This document shows positions 43,913 to 54,163 of a DNA stretch of 56,719 nucleotides, in pieces. The notes under the pieces were generated by a model. That model was not told where the DNA came from and made no database searches. It was given only the letters and a program-made list of their open reading frames with translations. How positions within the stretch are numbered: position 1 is the first letter of the stretch; every line of letters starts with the position of its first letter. The translations under genes and the position numbers were made by a program. The DNA is from Acidobacteriota bacterium. Lineage in GTDB: Bacteria; Acidobacteriota; Terriglobia; Bryobacterales; Bryobacteraceae. The DNA is taken from NCBI GenBank assembly GCA_025352795.1, contig JANXSF010000033.1, positions 1 to 56,719 on the forward strand. Direction: 5' to 3'.

Positions 43913-44605
43913 GTGAATTTCCTGGAAAATACCTTAGTTGGGCTGGATGGGTGTCCTGGCGGATGGATTGTCGCGCTCTGGAAACCTCTCGATGAAATCC
44001 GTTTTCATTTCATGAGACAGATTTCCGAAATAGTGGAATACGGCGGACGCCCTGCGCTCATTGGGATTGATATTCCCATTGGTCTGGTGCAAGGTACAGC
44101 CAGGGAATGTGATGTTTTGGCTCGTAAAGAGTTAGGTGCCCGCAGAAGTAGTGTTTTTCCAGCCCCTGACCGGCGCTTGCTGTCTTTAACGGATTACCAC
44201 AAGGCGAATTCGATGAACCGCGAGTGGAATGGCAAGGGGCTTTCCAAACAGACCTTCAACTTGATATCGAAAATCCGCGAAGTGGATGAATTTGCCAGAA
44301 AGACAGACGTGCCGATTTTCGAAATCCACCCCGAACTGGCCTTTGCCCAAATGGCCGGTTCGCCGATGGTACATAACAAGAAGACACCGCAAGGGTTCCA
44401 GGAACGGCGAAACTGGCTGATGCAAAACATGCCTGGAGTGGACATCCCCGAGCGGGGTCATCTGGGACCAGCAAAATCGGACGATTGGATGGATTCCGCA
44501 GCGGTGGCCTGGAGTACGCAAAGAATCCTGCAAGGGCAGGCCAAACGGTTGCCAGCGGAAGCGGTTCATGACAAATACGGATTGCTGATGGCAATCCATT
44601 TTTGA
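43913..44605 (+). CDS. DUF429 domain protein
   Basis: A 230-residue protein with the DUF429 pattern, VGLDGCPGGWIVAL, then LIGIDIPIGLVQG, RRSSVFPAP, FEIHPELAFAQMAG and KSDDWMDSAAVAW. The acidic residues suggest an RNase H-like fold. The substrate is unknown. It starts with GTG at 43913, preceded by GGAGA. The VIT1 gene follows 18 bp downstream. Confidence 0.85.
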   Translation: MNFLENTLVGLDGCPGGWIVALWKPLDEIRFHFMRQISEIVEYGGRPALIGIDIPIGLVQGTARECDVLARKELGARRSSVFPAPDRRLLSLTDYHKANSMNREWNGKGLSKQTFNLISKIREVDEFARKTDVPIFEIHPELAFAQMAGSPMVHNKKTPQGFQERRNWLMQNMPGVDIPERGHLGPAKSDDWMDSAAVAWSTQRILQGQAKRLPAEAVHDKYGLLMAIHF

Positions 44606-44623
44606 TTGGTATTCTAGTAAAAA

Positions 44624-45319
44624 ATGCCTTCAACGCCACACATTGAAAACCACTTTACTTCATCGGAAGTAGTTCGGGATATTGTCATTGGAATGGCAGA
44701 CGGCCTGACGGTCCCATTTGCCTTAGCCGCCGGGTTGAGCGGTGCGGTGGATGGAACACGAATCGTAGTGGTGGCGGGCATGGCAGAAATTGCCGCCGGG
44801 GCCATTGCCATGGGGTTGGGCGGATATCTGGCAGCCAGAAACGATGCTGAACACTATGTCAGCGAGTTACGTCGCGAAGAAAGGGAAGTAGTGGAATGCA
44901 CTGCCGCTGAAGAACTGGAAGTGCGGGAGATTTTGGAATCCTACGGGCTGCCCGCCAAGCAGTGTGACCCAATTCTGACCTTTTTCAAGGCGAATCCGAA
45001 AGTGTGGGTAGATTGGATGATGCGCTTTGAGCTGGGCTTGGAACCACCTGACCCAACCCGGGCTTTGAAAAGTGCGGCGACCATAGCCTTTTCCTACATT
45101 GCAGGAGGGCTGGTTCCGCTAACTCCTTATATTCTGGCCAGTTCCGCCCAAACGGCACTGGGATATTCGGTCATTGCCACTTTGATTGCCTTGTTCGGTT
45201 TCGGTTATCTGAAGGGCACCTTTACCGGTACACATCCCTGGCAGAGCGCTTTTCGGACAACGTTCATCGGCGGATTAGCAGCCGGGGCAGCATTCGGAAT
45301 CGCCAAAGCGATTGGGTGA
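44624..45319 (+). CDS. VIT1/CCC1 family iron/manganese transporter
   Basis: A 231-residue membrane protein. It has the VIT pattern VVRDIVIGMADGLTVPFALAAGLSGAV, the conserved GMAEIAAGAIAMGLGGYLAARN and a cytoplasmic metal-binding helix pair (LRREEREV..EVREILESYGL), then ARSAATIAFSYIAGGLVPLTP-type and C-terminal helices. The family moves Fe2+ or Mn2+ out of the cytosol. The gene follows DUF429 on the same strand. Confidence 0.9.
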   Translation: MPSTPHIENHFTSSEVVRDIVIGMADGLTVPFALAAGLSGAVDGTRIVVVAGMAEIAAGAIAMGLGGYLAARNDAEHYVSELRREEREVVECTAAEELEVREILESYGLPAKQCDPILTFFKANPKVWVDWMMRFELGLEPPDPTRALKSAATIAFSYIAGGLVPLTPYILASSAQTALGYSVIATLIALFGFGYLKGTFTGTHPWQSAFRTTFIGGLAAGAAFGIAKAIG

Positions 45320-45789
45320 CGAAGCATTCACCCAAGTGTTTTTTAAGAGAAACGTGGAACAACTATCATCGCAATTGAAATGTGTCAGAATAAAATAAAT
45401 TGGGTTCCTAAAGCCATAATCTAATTGGGGCATTGAAGGATAAACAGATACCGCCTCTTTTGTGGGTCCAAACACCGCCCGCGTGCGATCCTCCCAACTC
45501 CCCCGGATCATCAACCCCTTCGTTTGCAGAAGACCCCCGCATCTTATCCCAACACCATGCGTCCGCATTCGAACCCAGTCTCCAACATGTTGCCGACCTG
45601 ACGCCCGAATTTACGCGCGTCGGTGAGCCCGTCGATAAAGAAGTTGCCGACTTCGATTATCGGTTGAGTGGCAAAGCCGGGGATTTGTACTGGTTCCACG
45701 GTGATGATGCATTATTTGCCTGGAATGCGACTGGTCACGCACTCCGAACGATTGGCACGGCAATTGCACTTGAGGGAGGGGAGCAACCA
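45320..45789 (+). other. 470-bp region before the PAS kinase
   Basis: An open frame from 45433 is continuous with the kinase frame for 119 codons, but its text (Pro/Ser-rich start, then FDYRLSGKAGDLYWFHGDDALF) matches nothing I know. A strong GGGAGGGGAG site and ATG at 45790 fit a start there. So this stretch is either leader sequence or a poorly conserved N-terminal extension of the kinase. Confidence 0.4.
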
Positions 45790-48038
45790 ATGGAGCGGCA
45801 TGAGAAAAACAACGTTCAAGAGAATTTTGATCAGAAATTACGCGCCATTTTCGATGGCACACAGGAATACCTGGGATTGATAGCGCCGGACGGAACGCTG
45901 TTAGAAGCTAACCGAGCATCTCTTGCATTAGCCGCCAGCAACCGCGATGAAGTGATCGGAATGCCGTTTTGGAAAACGGTTTGGTTCCAGTACACCCCAG
46001 GTGCGCCAGAGGCTGTGCGCGATCTGCTGGCGGTGAATTTATTCGCTTCGAAACGCCGTTAAAACTGCCTTGTGGTGAGGTAAAGACATTCTCAATATCT
46101 TTTGACCCGGTCCGCGATCAGGACGGCAAAGTCGTTTTCATCGTGCCTTTGGGATACGATATCACGGACCGCAAGCGCGCCGAAGAAGCGTTGCTGTACT
46201 CAGAGCAACTGCACCGGGTCTCTTTCGAGCTAGCGCCCACAGGAATGGTTTACGTTTCCCTGGATGGGAACATAACCATGGTGAATGAGCGTATGTGCCA
46301 GATTACAGGATACTCAGCAGACGAGCTGGTACAAATGAGAGTAGGGGATTTAATACACCCTGCCGACAGGGAGCACGACGCTGAATTAGTCGATTCGTTT
46401 CTTCGAGGGGATACGTCCTCCTATGAAAACGAAAAGCGGTATTTGCGCAAGGATGGTAGCATCCGTTGGGTAGCGGTGGTGGCACGGATGGTGACCGATG
46501 CCCAGTCCCGACCAATTCACAGTGTTAGCGTAGTACAGGATGTGACCGATCGCAAGGCTACACATCAGCAACTGCTGGCGAGCGAGGAGTTCAACCGCAC
46601 GGTGCTTGAGAGTAGCCCTGATTGTGTAAAGGTACTCGATGCGTCTGGTCGCCTGCTTATGATGAATGGTCCGGGACTCTGCGCGATGGAGATAGACGAT
46701 CCTGCCCTGTTTCTTGGCAAAAGCTGGTGGAGTCTATGGCCCGAAAAGAGTCGGCCCCAGATTGAAGCCGCCCTTGACCGCATCTTGCATGGTGAGGTTG
46801 CTCACTTCGAGGGTTTTTGCCCTACGGCCAAAGGAACGCCGAAATTGTGGGATGTGGGGGTGGCCCCAGTGCGTAGCGCCAATGGAGCCATCGAGCGTAT
46901 TGTGGCGGTCTCACGGGACGTCACGGAGCGCAAACTTAATGAGGTGGCGCTGGCACAAAGCGAAGCACGGATTCGTTTGGCTACTGAGGCAACTGGGGTT
47001 GGAATTTGGGAATGGAATGTTATCACCGGGAAGGTCAGGTGGGATACACAGATGTTTCGGATTTATGGAATCGATCCGACGAATGACGGATTGGTTGGGT
47101 ACAGCACATGGACTGGAGCCGTCTTACCCGAGGATTTGCCCAGACAAGAAGAGATATTGCAAAAGACAATGAGAGGGGTTGAAAATAGTTGTCGCGAATT
47201 TCGTATTCGCCGACCGAACGAGAGGGAATATCGGCACATTCAATCCGTAGAAACGGTCCTTACAAACGCCTATGGTCAGGCCGAATGGCTCTTGGGGACG
47301 AATCTCGACATCACTGAGCGCAAGCAGTCGGATCAGGATCTTCGCCGCGCAAACTTGGATCTTGAACAGTTTGCCTTTACCGCGTCACACGACTTGCAGG
47401 AGCCACTTCGAAACATGGCCATCTACAGCCAACTCTTTGAGGAGTGCTACGGCCATAATCTCGAAGAAGAAGGGAAGCAGATGTTGGGCTTCATCGTGGA
47501 AGGAGCCCATCGCATGGGCTCCCTTGTTACAGACATTTTGGCGTACACTCAATTGACCAGTTTGGATCATGAGCCAGCAATGCCTTTGGACGTCGGGAGA
47601 GTGTTTGGAAATGTTCTGAAAGGTCTCCAACGCACTTTGGAAGAAAGCCATGCCACGATCACTTACGACTTGCTCCCTACCGTTTTGGTCAAAGAAATTC
47701 ACCTTCAACAACTCTTTCAGAACCTTCTAGGAAATGCGCTTAAGTACTGCAAGGACAATGAACCACCACAAATTCATGTTTCAACTCTGCAACAGGATAA
47801 ATTTTGGCGATTTTCTATCAAAGATAATGGAATCGGCATTGCTCCAGAGTACCAAGATCAAATTTTTGGCATTTTCAAACGCCTTCATGACAAGGGGAGC
47901 AAGTACTCTGGCACTGGCATTGGCTTGGCCATTTGTCAGAAGATTGTTGAGCGCTATGGAGGGAGGATATGGGTGGAGTCAAAGCTGGGACAGAGCACAA
48001 CATTTCACTTCACCGTTCCTGCTGTGCTGGAAGAGTAA
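45790..48038 (+). pseudogene. Multi-PAS sensor histidine kinase, apparent frameshift
   Basis: Reading starts at ATG 45790 in one frame (to 46062) and continues in another that is open to 48038. The join is near 46032: the PAS text AVRDLLA passes into GEFIRFETPLKLP if one G is restored. The whole holds four PAS domains (the first across the break; the others marked by DITDRKRAEEA, DVTDRKATHQQ and DVTERKLNEVA), a HisKA domain with the phospho-acceptor in ASHDLQEPLRN, and a HATPase with NLLGNALKYC, DNGIGIAP and GTGIGLAICQKIV. It has no transmembrane segment, so it is a soluble sensor. Either a real frameshift or a sequencing indel. Confidence 0.85.
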
Positions 48039-48116
48039 GCTTATAACTAGACGCGCATCCCTTAAAAAGTAAATCGTCCTTCCAATGCTGTGACCCTCAA
48101 TGCGGAGATCCGCCTC

Positions 48117-49367
48117 TTACGTTTTTGCGAAATAAAGAGAGCAAGCCCGTTCCAGATCGGGCTTTGTGGCGTTGATAGGACGATTTTCATAGCTGGCAAT
48201 GGCGCTTAGCAAGTTGCAAATATCGTTAGGGTAGCAGGCGCGCAATTCCTGACGCCCTTCCCGTAAGCACAATGACCGCATCAGTTCCGCAGTATCAAAA
48301 GTATATGGAACGTTGCGAGCACTAAACACTCGCTCGAAAATACTATCGAACTGATCTGGTCCAACCGCTTCTACAAAAATTTTGTTATGAATGCGCCGTA
48401 GAAATGCTTCATCGGCTAAATCGGCGGGCTCCAGGTTGGTTGAGAAAACCACCATTAACTCAAACGGGATTTGGAACTTCACACCATAGCGCAATGATAA
48501 GTAATCGACGCGACGGTCCAGCGGCACAATCCAACGGTTGAGAAGATCGCGAGGGCTGATCAGTTGCCGGCCAAAATCGTCGATGATAAATAACCCGCCG
48601 TTAGCCTTCATTTGTAGGGGCGCGGAATAGATTCCTGACGATTCATCCAATCGCAATTCCAGCATGGCTGGCACCAATTCACCGCCCACCACAATGCAAG
48701 GGCGTTTACAATAAATCCAACGCGGGTCAAGTCCGTAATCGTCATACGGCAGGGGTTCATGCACTACCGGGTCGAACAGGCTGATGATCTGGTTATCCAC
48801 TTCCACAGCATGGGGAATGAGCACCCCATCATCGTAAATACGGAGCATCCGTTCGGCTAACGATGTTTTGCCATTTCCGGTTGGCCCGTACACAAAAATG
48901 GAGCTTTGGGAGATCAACGCTGGGCCCAATTGATCCAACATTCTATCGGTCACAATCAAGTCGCTAAAGCACTTCCGCAAAATGTTGCGATCAATAAATA
49001 CCTGCGCAGCCTGGGCTTTGGTGGCTTGCGAATAATCGTCCAGGGAAACCGGACAGGCGCCCGCATACTGGTTCAATTGCCAACGTTCGGCGGCATACTG
49101 ACGGCCTGCCTGAGAAAGGACAAAAAAATAATCGTTGCCGCGCATTCCCTTCACTTCCACTTGTTGTTGGGCGCGCATCTGACGGAAAATGGTGTCCACA
49201 ATGGGCATGGAAAGGCGCAGTTTTCGGCAGAGGTTTTCCAGCGTGCTTTGCCCTTCAATGAGCATGCGGCGCATCATCAGATCGGTTACGGAATTTTCGG
49301 AGATGCCCAGGCTGTCAAACGTTTCAGGCACCGGCGGGATGAACAGTTTCGGACCTTGAACTTGCAT
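48117..49367 (-). CDS. AAA+ ATPase with N-terminal winged-helix domain
   Basis: The ATG at 49367, after AGGAG, gives 416 residues. Residues 20-95 look like a winged helix (TDLMMRRMLIEGQSTLENLCRKLRLS..). The AAA+ part has Walker A GPTGNGKTS, Walker B LFIIDDFG, a sensor in VVFSTNLEPADLADEAFLRRI and a helical lid. I have seen similar acidobacterial ATPases near pilus or secretion genes, but the substrate is unknown. It is divergent from the secretin-like gene with 84 bp between starts. Confidence 0.8.
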   Translation of the reverse strand: MQVQGPKLFIPPVPETFDSLGISENSVTDLMMRRMLIEGQSTLENLCRKLRLSMPIVDTIFRQMRAQQQVEVKGMRGNDYFFVLSQAGRQYAAERWQLNQYAGACPVSLDDYSQATKAQAAQVFIDRNILRKCFSDLIVTDRMLDQLGPALISQSSIFVYGPTGNGKTSLAERMLRIYDDGVLIPHAVEVDNQIISLFDPVVHEPLPYDDYGLDPRWIYCKRPCIVVGGELVPAMLELRLDESSGIYSAPLQMKANGGLFIIDDFGRQLISPRDLLNRWIVPLDRRVDYLSLRYGVKFQIPFELMVVFSTNLEPADLADEAFLRRIHNKIFVEAVGPDQFDSIFERVFSARNVPYTFDTAELMRSLCLREGRQELRACYPNDICNLLSAIASYENRPINATKPDLERACSLYFAKT

Positions 49368-49451
49368 TTTGCTCCTATCGCTACAGATCGGCCAAAGCAA
49401 ACAAAGACTTTAGCTCTCCACGAAAATGCCTCCCATCGCGTCAACCCTCTT

Positions 49452-51041
49452 GTGAAGATAGTTCGTCTTCTTATCACCGGAATTGTGGCTTGCGTCCTTT
49501 GCCTGGCTGCCGATACTGCCAAAGACCTTCTAAAAAAGGCTCGGAAAGCGGAAAAGGCAGGTCATGCGACTGATGCGTATCTTCTTTATTCTGAAGCAGC
49601 TGCAGCCAGTGCTGACGGCACCGCAGTGTGGGCTAAAGCTACTGCGCTGAAGGCCAAAGCTTTGGCCGAAATTCCCCCTCTTGCTGCGTTATCTGCCGCA
49701 GTCCTAGATGTCGCGCCGGATGCCCCGCCAGAAGCCGTACTCTTCGGGCGAATCTCCGAACAAGATCTGCGGGAAGCTCGGGAACTGCTGCCTCCTCCCA
49801 CGCTTCAACCCCGAACCGAGCAGCACGCAGTTCACCTGAACACCACTCCAAGGCTGGCTTTTGAACAGGTGGGGAAACTGTTCCAGTATCAAATGACGTT
49901 TGACAGCGAATATCCAGAAGCGGGGAATCCGATCCGGTTCGATTTGGATAAGGCCAACTATTTAGACACGTTGCGCGCCCTGGAATTGGCCACTTCCAGC
50001 TTTGTAATCCCGCTATCGCCCACTCGTCTCATGGTGATTAAAGATACGCCGCAAAAAAGGCTGGAATTGGAACCGAACGTGGTTGTAACTGTGGGGCTGC
50101 CACAAACTGTGAACATTGAAGATCTGGCGGAATTAGCGCGATCCGTTCAACAGGCAACGGACCTGCAGCGCATGCTGATTGACAATACTCAACGCCTGAT
50201 TCTGCTACGCGGACCTATATCCAAAGTTCGGCCAGCGCAACAAATGTATACCCAAATGTTGCGCAGCAAGCCGATGGTGGAAATCAATGTTCAATTGCTG
50301 GAGTTTTCCAGCAGCCTGGACGCTAGCTACGGCATGCGCCTACCCAATCAAACCAAGTTAGTAGCCATGGGCAGCGGAATTTTTCGATTAGATAAATTGG
50401 GCGGAATGACCAGCGTTCTAGGTTTGGCGCTGAGCAATCTGGACCTTTTTGCGACACTCAACCAGGCTGCGGCAAGGTCCATGCTAAGCACCGATATCCG
50501 GGCGATTGACGGAATGCCCGCCACCATTCATATAGGGGATCGCTATCCGATTGCCACTTCTGGCTATTTTGGTGAATTGCAGCCGGGCACCAAGCCTGGT
50601 GACGGATTGAGCTACCGGCCGCCGCCTACTTTTAATTTTGAAGATCTGGGATTGAACCTGAAAATTACGCCCCATGTGCATGATTTGGACAGCATCTCAC
50701 TTGAAGTGGAGTCCGATTTCAAACTGCTATCGGGCAGCAGCATCAACGACATCCCCATTGTTTCCAGCCGCAAGTTTACGTCAAGAGTGCACTTAGAAGA
50801 GGGTCAATGGGCCATTATCACTGGATTACTTTCCACCAGTGAGGCCAACACTATTGCCGGCATCCCAGCACTGATGCAAATTCCACTGATCGGCAAACTG
50901 TTCAGTGACAACACGAAAAACAAAACTCGAGGCGAAGCGTTGCTCATCATACGGCCGCGTCTGATCAGCTTGCCGCCCAGTGAATGGGTTACCGAAGTTG
51001 TTGCTACGGGGCCGGAAGGGCGACCAAGAATCCCGCTCTAA
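49452..51041 (+). CDS. Secretin-like (type II/III secretion family) outer-membrane protein
   Basis: The GTG at 49452 gives 529 residues with a signal peptide (VKIVRLLITGIVACVLCLA). A helical, TPR-like N-terminal part is followed by secretin N-type domains (LARSVQQATDLQRMLIDNTQRLILLRGP) and the secretin core: VEINVQLLEFSSSLD, LKITPHVHDLDSISLEVESDFKLL, SRVHLEEGQWAIITGLLS and IPLIGKLFSDNTKNKTRGEALLIIRPRL. Longer frames upstream only mirror the ATPase gene. No assembly ATPase, pilin or inner-membrane partner is next to it except the divergent AAA+ gene. Confidence 0.87.
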   Translation: MKIVRLLITGIVACVLCLAADTAKDLLKKARKAEKAGHATDAYLLYSEAAAASADGTAVWAKATALKAKALAEIPPLAALSAAVLDVAPDAPPEAVLFGRISEQDLREARELLPPPTLQPRTEQHAVHLNTTPRLAFEQVGKLFQYQMTFDSEYPEAGNPIRFDLDKANYLDTLRALELATSSFVIPLSPTRLMVIKDTPQKRLELEPNVVVTVGLPQTVNIEDLAELARSVQQATDLQRMLIDNTQRLILLRGPISKVRPAQQMYTQMLRSKPMVEINVQLLEFSSSLDASYGMRLPNQTKLVAMGSGIFRLDKLGGMTSVLGLALSNLDLFATLNQAAARSMLSTDIRAIDGMPATIHIGDRYPIATSGYFGELQPGTKPGDGLSYRPPPTFNFEDLGLNLKITPHVHDLDSISLEVESDFKLLSGSSINDIPIVSSRKFTSRVHLEEGQWAIITGLLSTSEANTIAGIPALMQIPLIGKLFSDNTKNKTRGEALLIIRPRLISLPPSEWVTEVVATGPEGRPRIPL

Positions 51042-51148
51042 CTCTTGTGGCGACGCAAGAGATCCATGTAACATGTAAAGTGTAAAACGAAAGGAAACTG
51101 TCGGCATCATTTATACAAAGCCTTTTTTAGATTTTCGGAGTACTTCTT

Positions 51149-52522
51149 ATGAGCAATCGTCGAAGTTTTTTTACCAAGCTAGGTGCGCTGCCTGCAGCCC
51201 TTTTTGCTGGACGGACACTATCCGCACAGCAAATGAATGCCACCAAAGTTCCAGTTACCACACTGGATGTAGCCGACCTGCCCTTCACGCTGGATAACGG
51301 TGTGAAAGTGTTTCATCTGATCGCCGAACCAGTGAAACAGATGATCGTTCCTGGCAGGACGTTTGATCTTTGGGGTTTCAATGGCAGCGCCCCAGGCCCA
51401 ACCATTCAAGCAAATGAAGGGGACAGGGTTCGCATTATTTTCGACAATCATTTACCTGAATCGACGGGTATCCATTGGCATGGGTTGGAACTCCCCATTG
51501 AGATGGATGGCGTTCCCGGTGTGGGTCAAATGCCAGTGATGCCAGGGGAACGTTTTATTTATGAATTTCCTCTCCATCAACACGGCACTTTCTTTTATCA
51601 TCCGCATATGGCCATGCAGGAAATGGTGGGCATGCTGGGCGGCTTCATCATCCATCCAAAAGTTGCTTACACACCACAGGTGGACAAAGATTATCTGATC
51701 GCGTTGCAGGAGTATGCTGTCCTTCCCAATAGTACAATTCCAAACAGCATGAGCATGGAATTCAACTGGCTGACCTTCAATGGCAAGTCTGGCCCTGCGT
51801 CCACGCCATTAGTGATTCGGCACGGGGAAAGGGTTCGAATCCGCATCATCAATATGGGTATGGATCATCATCCAATTCATCTTCACGGATTCACGTTTTG
51901 GGAGACGGGAAGGGAAGGCGCGCGGCAACAGGAATCGGCATGGACCCGCGGGAATACAACACTGGTGGGCGTGGCTCAGGCTCGTGAAATTGAATTTGTG
52001 GCAGACAGGCTTGGGGATTGGATGCTGCATTGCCACCTTCCCCACCACATGATGAATCAGATGGCGTCGAACGTGGGGCCAATGACCCGCATCGGGTCCG
52101 GGATGCAGGCCGGGGCGAGCATGACCGATGGAATGGGCATGTTAAAGGAAGGCCATGCTACGTCCGATAACCGAGGCCCGAGCCTGGGACGTGGGCTGGG
52201 CGTTGGTTCCTCAACCGACATGCCTCGTACGAATGGTCCACTTACTCAAAGTGAAGCAGGCAAGGCGATGACTAACATGCCAGGTATGGATCACAGTAAG
52301 ATGCCGGAATTGCCAAAGAACGCAAATCAGATTCCGCTCTTCCCGCAGGACGCATTTATGGAAGGTCCAATGATGGCTATGGACAAAGAGGTGGACAAAC
52401 CCGAGGTGCTGGGATTGCCCGCTGGTTGGAGTGGCTTTGTGGGAGGCATGATGACCCTTGTTCGGGTGCTGCCCAATGAACAATACAACAAGATTATGGA
52501 CCTGAAAAGGAAGAACGCCTAA
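51149..52522 (+). CDS. Multicopper oxidase, Tat-exported, Met-rich
   Basis: A 457-residue cupredoxin protein. The leader NRRSFFTKLGALPAALFAG fits Tat. Copper sites read HWHG, FYHPHM, HPIHLHG and HCHLPHH, which is a full set for a multicopper oxidase. The C-terminal third is Met-rich (for example TNMPGMDHSKMPEL and EGPMMAMD), as in copper-handling oxidases such as CueO. It probably oxidises Cu(I) in the periplasm. It overlaps the next gene by one base (TAATG). Confidence 0.92.
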   Translation: MSNRRSFFTKLGALPAALFAGRTLSAQQMNATKVPVTTLDVADLPFTLDNGVKVFHLIAEPVKQMIVPGRTFDLWGFNGSAPGPTIQANEGDRVRIIFDNHLPESTGIHWHGLELPIEMDGVPGVGQMPVMPGERFIYEFPLHQHGTFFYHPHMAMQEMVGMLGGFIIHPKVAYTPQVDKDYLIALQEYAVLPNSTIPNSMSMEFNWLTFNGKSGPASTPLVIRHGERVRIRIINMGMDHHPIHLHGFTFWETGREGARQQESAWTRGNTTLVGVAQAREIEFVADRLGDWMLHCHLPHHMMNQMASNVGPMTRIGSGMQAGASMTDGMGMLKEGHATSDNRGPSLGRGLGVGSSTDMPRTNGPLTQSEAGKAMTNMPGMDHSKMPELPKNANQIPLFPQDAFMEGPMMAMDKEVDKPEVLGLPAGWSGFVGGMMTLVRVLPNEQYNKIMDLKRKNA

Positions 52523-54039
52523 TGACGCGAACTCACATAGTCGCGCTTGGAATGCTAGGCGTATTGATTAGTTCTGTTGATGCCCAGCAAGGCGCCCAGC
52601 AAGGCGCGAAGAAGTCTTATATATTTCGGGGGAAAGTGGAGCAGGTCAATGCCAGCCCCAAGCCTCTGAGCGTGACCAATGAGCCCATTGATGGTTGGAT
52701 GGGCAGCATGACTATGTCTTACGCCGTGGATAAACCGGAAGCGCTCCGCAACGTAAAAGTGGGCGATCAAATCACGGCGAAAGTCTATGATGGTGACCTC
52801 ACTTTGTACGAGGTGGTTGCCATTTCAAAAACTACTACAGTTATGGAAAAGGCAGGGTTGAAATTGGCGGACCTGGAGCAAATGGCTTTGACCAGTAACC
52901 CAACTATGGCTCAAGTTCAAGCCAACCTTCGAATAGCTGCTGGCCTTAAAAAACAAGCCGGACTCTATCCGAATCCAACGGTGGGTTACTACGGGGATGA
53001 GATTCGTGGAGGTTACATTGGCGGAGGTAAGCAGGGTGGCTTTGTAAGTCAAACGATAGTAACTGGGGGGAAGCTTCACGCTGCCCGACGGGTTGCAGAA
53101 TTGCAAGCAACAGAAGTGCAGACCAGCGGTGAAATGCAGCGCATGCGAATTCTCAACAATGTCCGCGCGTTGTTCTATCAAACTCTGACGGCGCAGCGGA
53201 TGATGGAGGTCCGGGAGAATTTAGCAAAATTAGCTGGCGATGCCACGCAGACTTCCCATCAACTGGCGAACATTGGCCAAGCCGATAAACCAGACGTGCT
53301 GCAAGCAGAAGTGGAACAACAACAGGCGATCGTGAATCTTAGAATCGCCCAGCAAAACGTGCAATCCACGTGGAGAATCCTTTCGGCAGTGGTGGGAAAG
53401 CCGGGCTTGATTATGAGTCCATTGGACGGCGATTTGGATGCAATTCCCGACCTGAAGTATGAGCAATGGATTGCGACCACCCTGCGGGAAAGTCCTGAAG
53501 TGAAGTTGGCCCAGCAAAAAGTGGAACGGGCAGAGGCGTCGCTTGGGCTGGCTCAAAAAGCACCGATTCCTGACTTGCAAGTGACCGCCAACTTGTCTAA
53601 TAATTTCGAGCCGCTGGAATCAACACGCAGGCCCATCGGGCTGCAAGGTGGGGTACAAATCGGCGTTCAAATCCCCTTATTCAATCGGAATCAGGGTAAT
53701 GTTGCGGCGGCGAAAGGTGAGATTGAGCTTGCCAAACAGGAGTTGGTCAGGCTGAAGCTTCAACTGGAACGTGAACTGGCATCAATGTTTAACGATTATG
53801 ATTCGGCCCGCATCACCGTCCAGCAATATAAATTAGAAATGCTTCCCCGCGCAGAGAAAGCGTATAAGTTATATCAGGCGAATTATCAAAACATGGCCGC
53901 TGCGTATCCGCAGGCCCTCATCTCACAACGGACACTGTTTCAGTTGGAAGCGGATTACATTCAAGCGCTAGGACACTCCTGGCAGAGTTCACTGGGGATC
54001 TCAGGATTTGGCTTGATGGACGGATTGTCGCGCCCATAG
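52522..54039 (+). CDS. CusF-like copper-binding domain fused to a TolC/CusC outer-membrane efflux protein
   Basis: 505 residues. After the signal peptide, residues 30-105 form a small CusF-like beta domain (YIFRGKVEQVNA, then WMGSMTMSYAVDKPEAL and VGDQITAKVYD), in which W and the two M residues of the MTM stretch match Cu(I)-binding residues. From about 110 a full TolC/CusC-type outer-membrane factor follows (LKLADLEQMALTSNPTMAQ, QAEVEQQQAIVNLRIAQ, IGVQIPLFNRNQGNVAAAKG). It is probably the exit duct for copper, with a sensor or chaperone attached. No CusA or CusB gene is next to it here. Confidence 0.85.
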   Translation: MTRTHIVALGMLGVLISSVDAQQGAQQGAKKSYIFRGKVEQVNASPKPLSVTNEPIDGWMGSMTMSYAVDKPEALRNVKVGDQITAKVYDGDLTLYEVVAISKTTTVMEKAGLKLADLEQMALTSNPTMAQVQANLRIAAGLKKQAGLYPNPTVGYYGDEIRGGYIGGGKQGGFVSQTIVTGGKLHAARRVAELQATEVQTSGEMQRMRILNNVRALFYQTLTAQRMMEVRENLAKLAGDATQTSHQLANIGQADKPDVLQAEVEQQQAIVNLRIAQQNVQSTWRILSAVVGKPGLIMSPLDGDLDAIPDLKYEQWIATTLRESPEVKLAQQKVERAEASLGLAQKAPIPDLQVTANLSNNFEPLESTRRPIGLQGGVQIGVQIPLFNRNQGNVAAAKGEIELAKQELVRLKLQLERELASMFNDYDSARITVQQYKLEMLPRAEKAYKLYQANYQNMAAAYPQALISQRTLFQLEADYIQALGHSWQSSLGISGFGLMDGLSRP

Positions 54040-54163
54040 AGGGTGAGAACCGACTGAAATAAAGATAGGCATTACAATAGGGCGGCTGGGTGCACTGTCG
54101 GGAAAACAAATGGTGTGGTCAAAAACTGGGCCGCGCGGTTGGCGAAGTACCTGGGGTGGCTCG

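Noticed and set aside
48906-49451. Long N-terminal extension of the secretin-like frame
   Set aside because: It is the antisense shadow of the AAA+ ATPase gene; the signal peptide begins at GTG 49452.
51042-51061. Small hairpin CTCTTG/CAAGAG after the secretin-like gene, as a terminator
   Set aside because: The stem is only 6 bp and no T-run follows.
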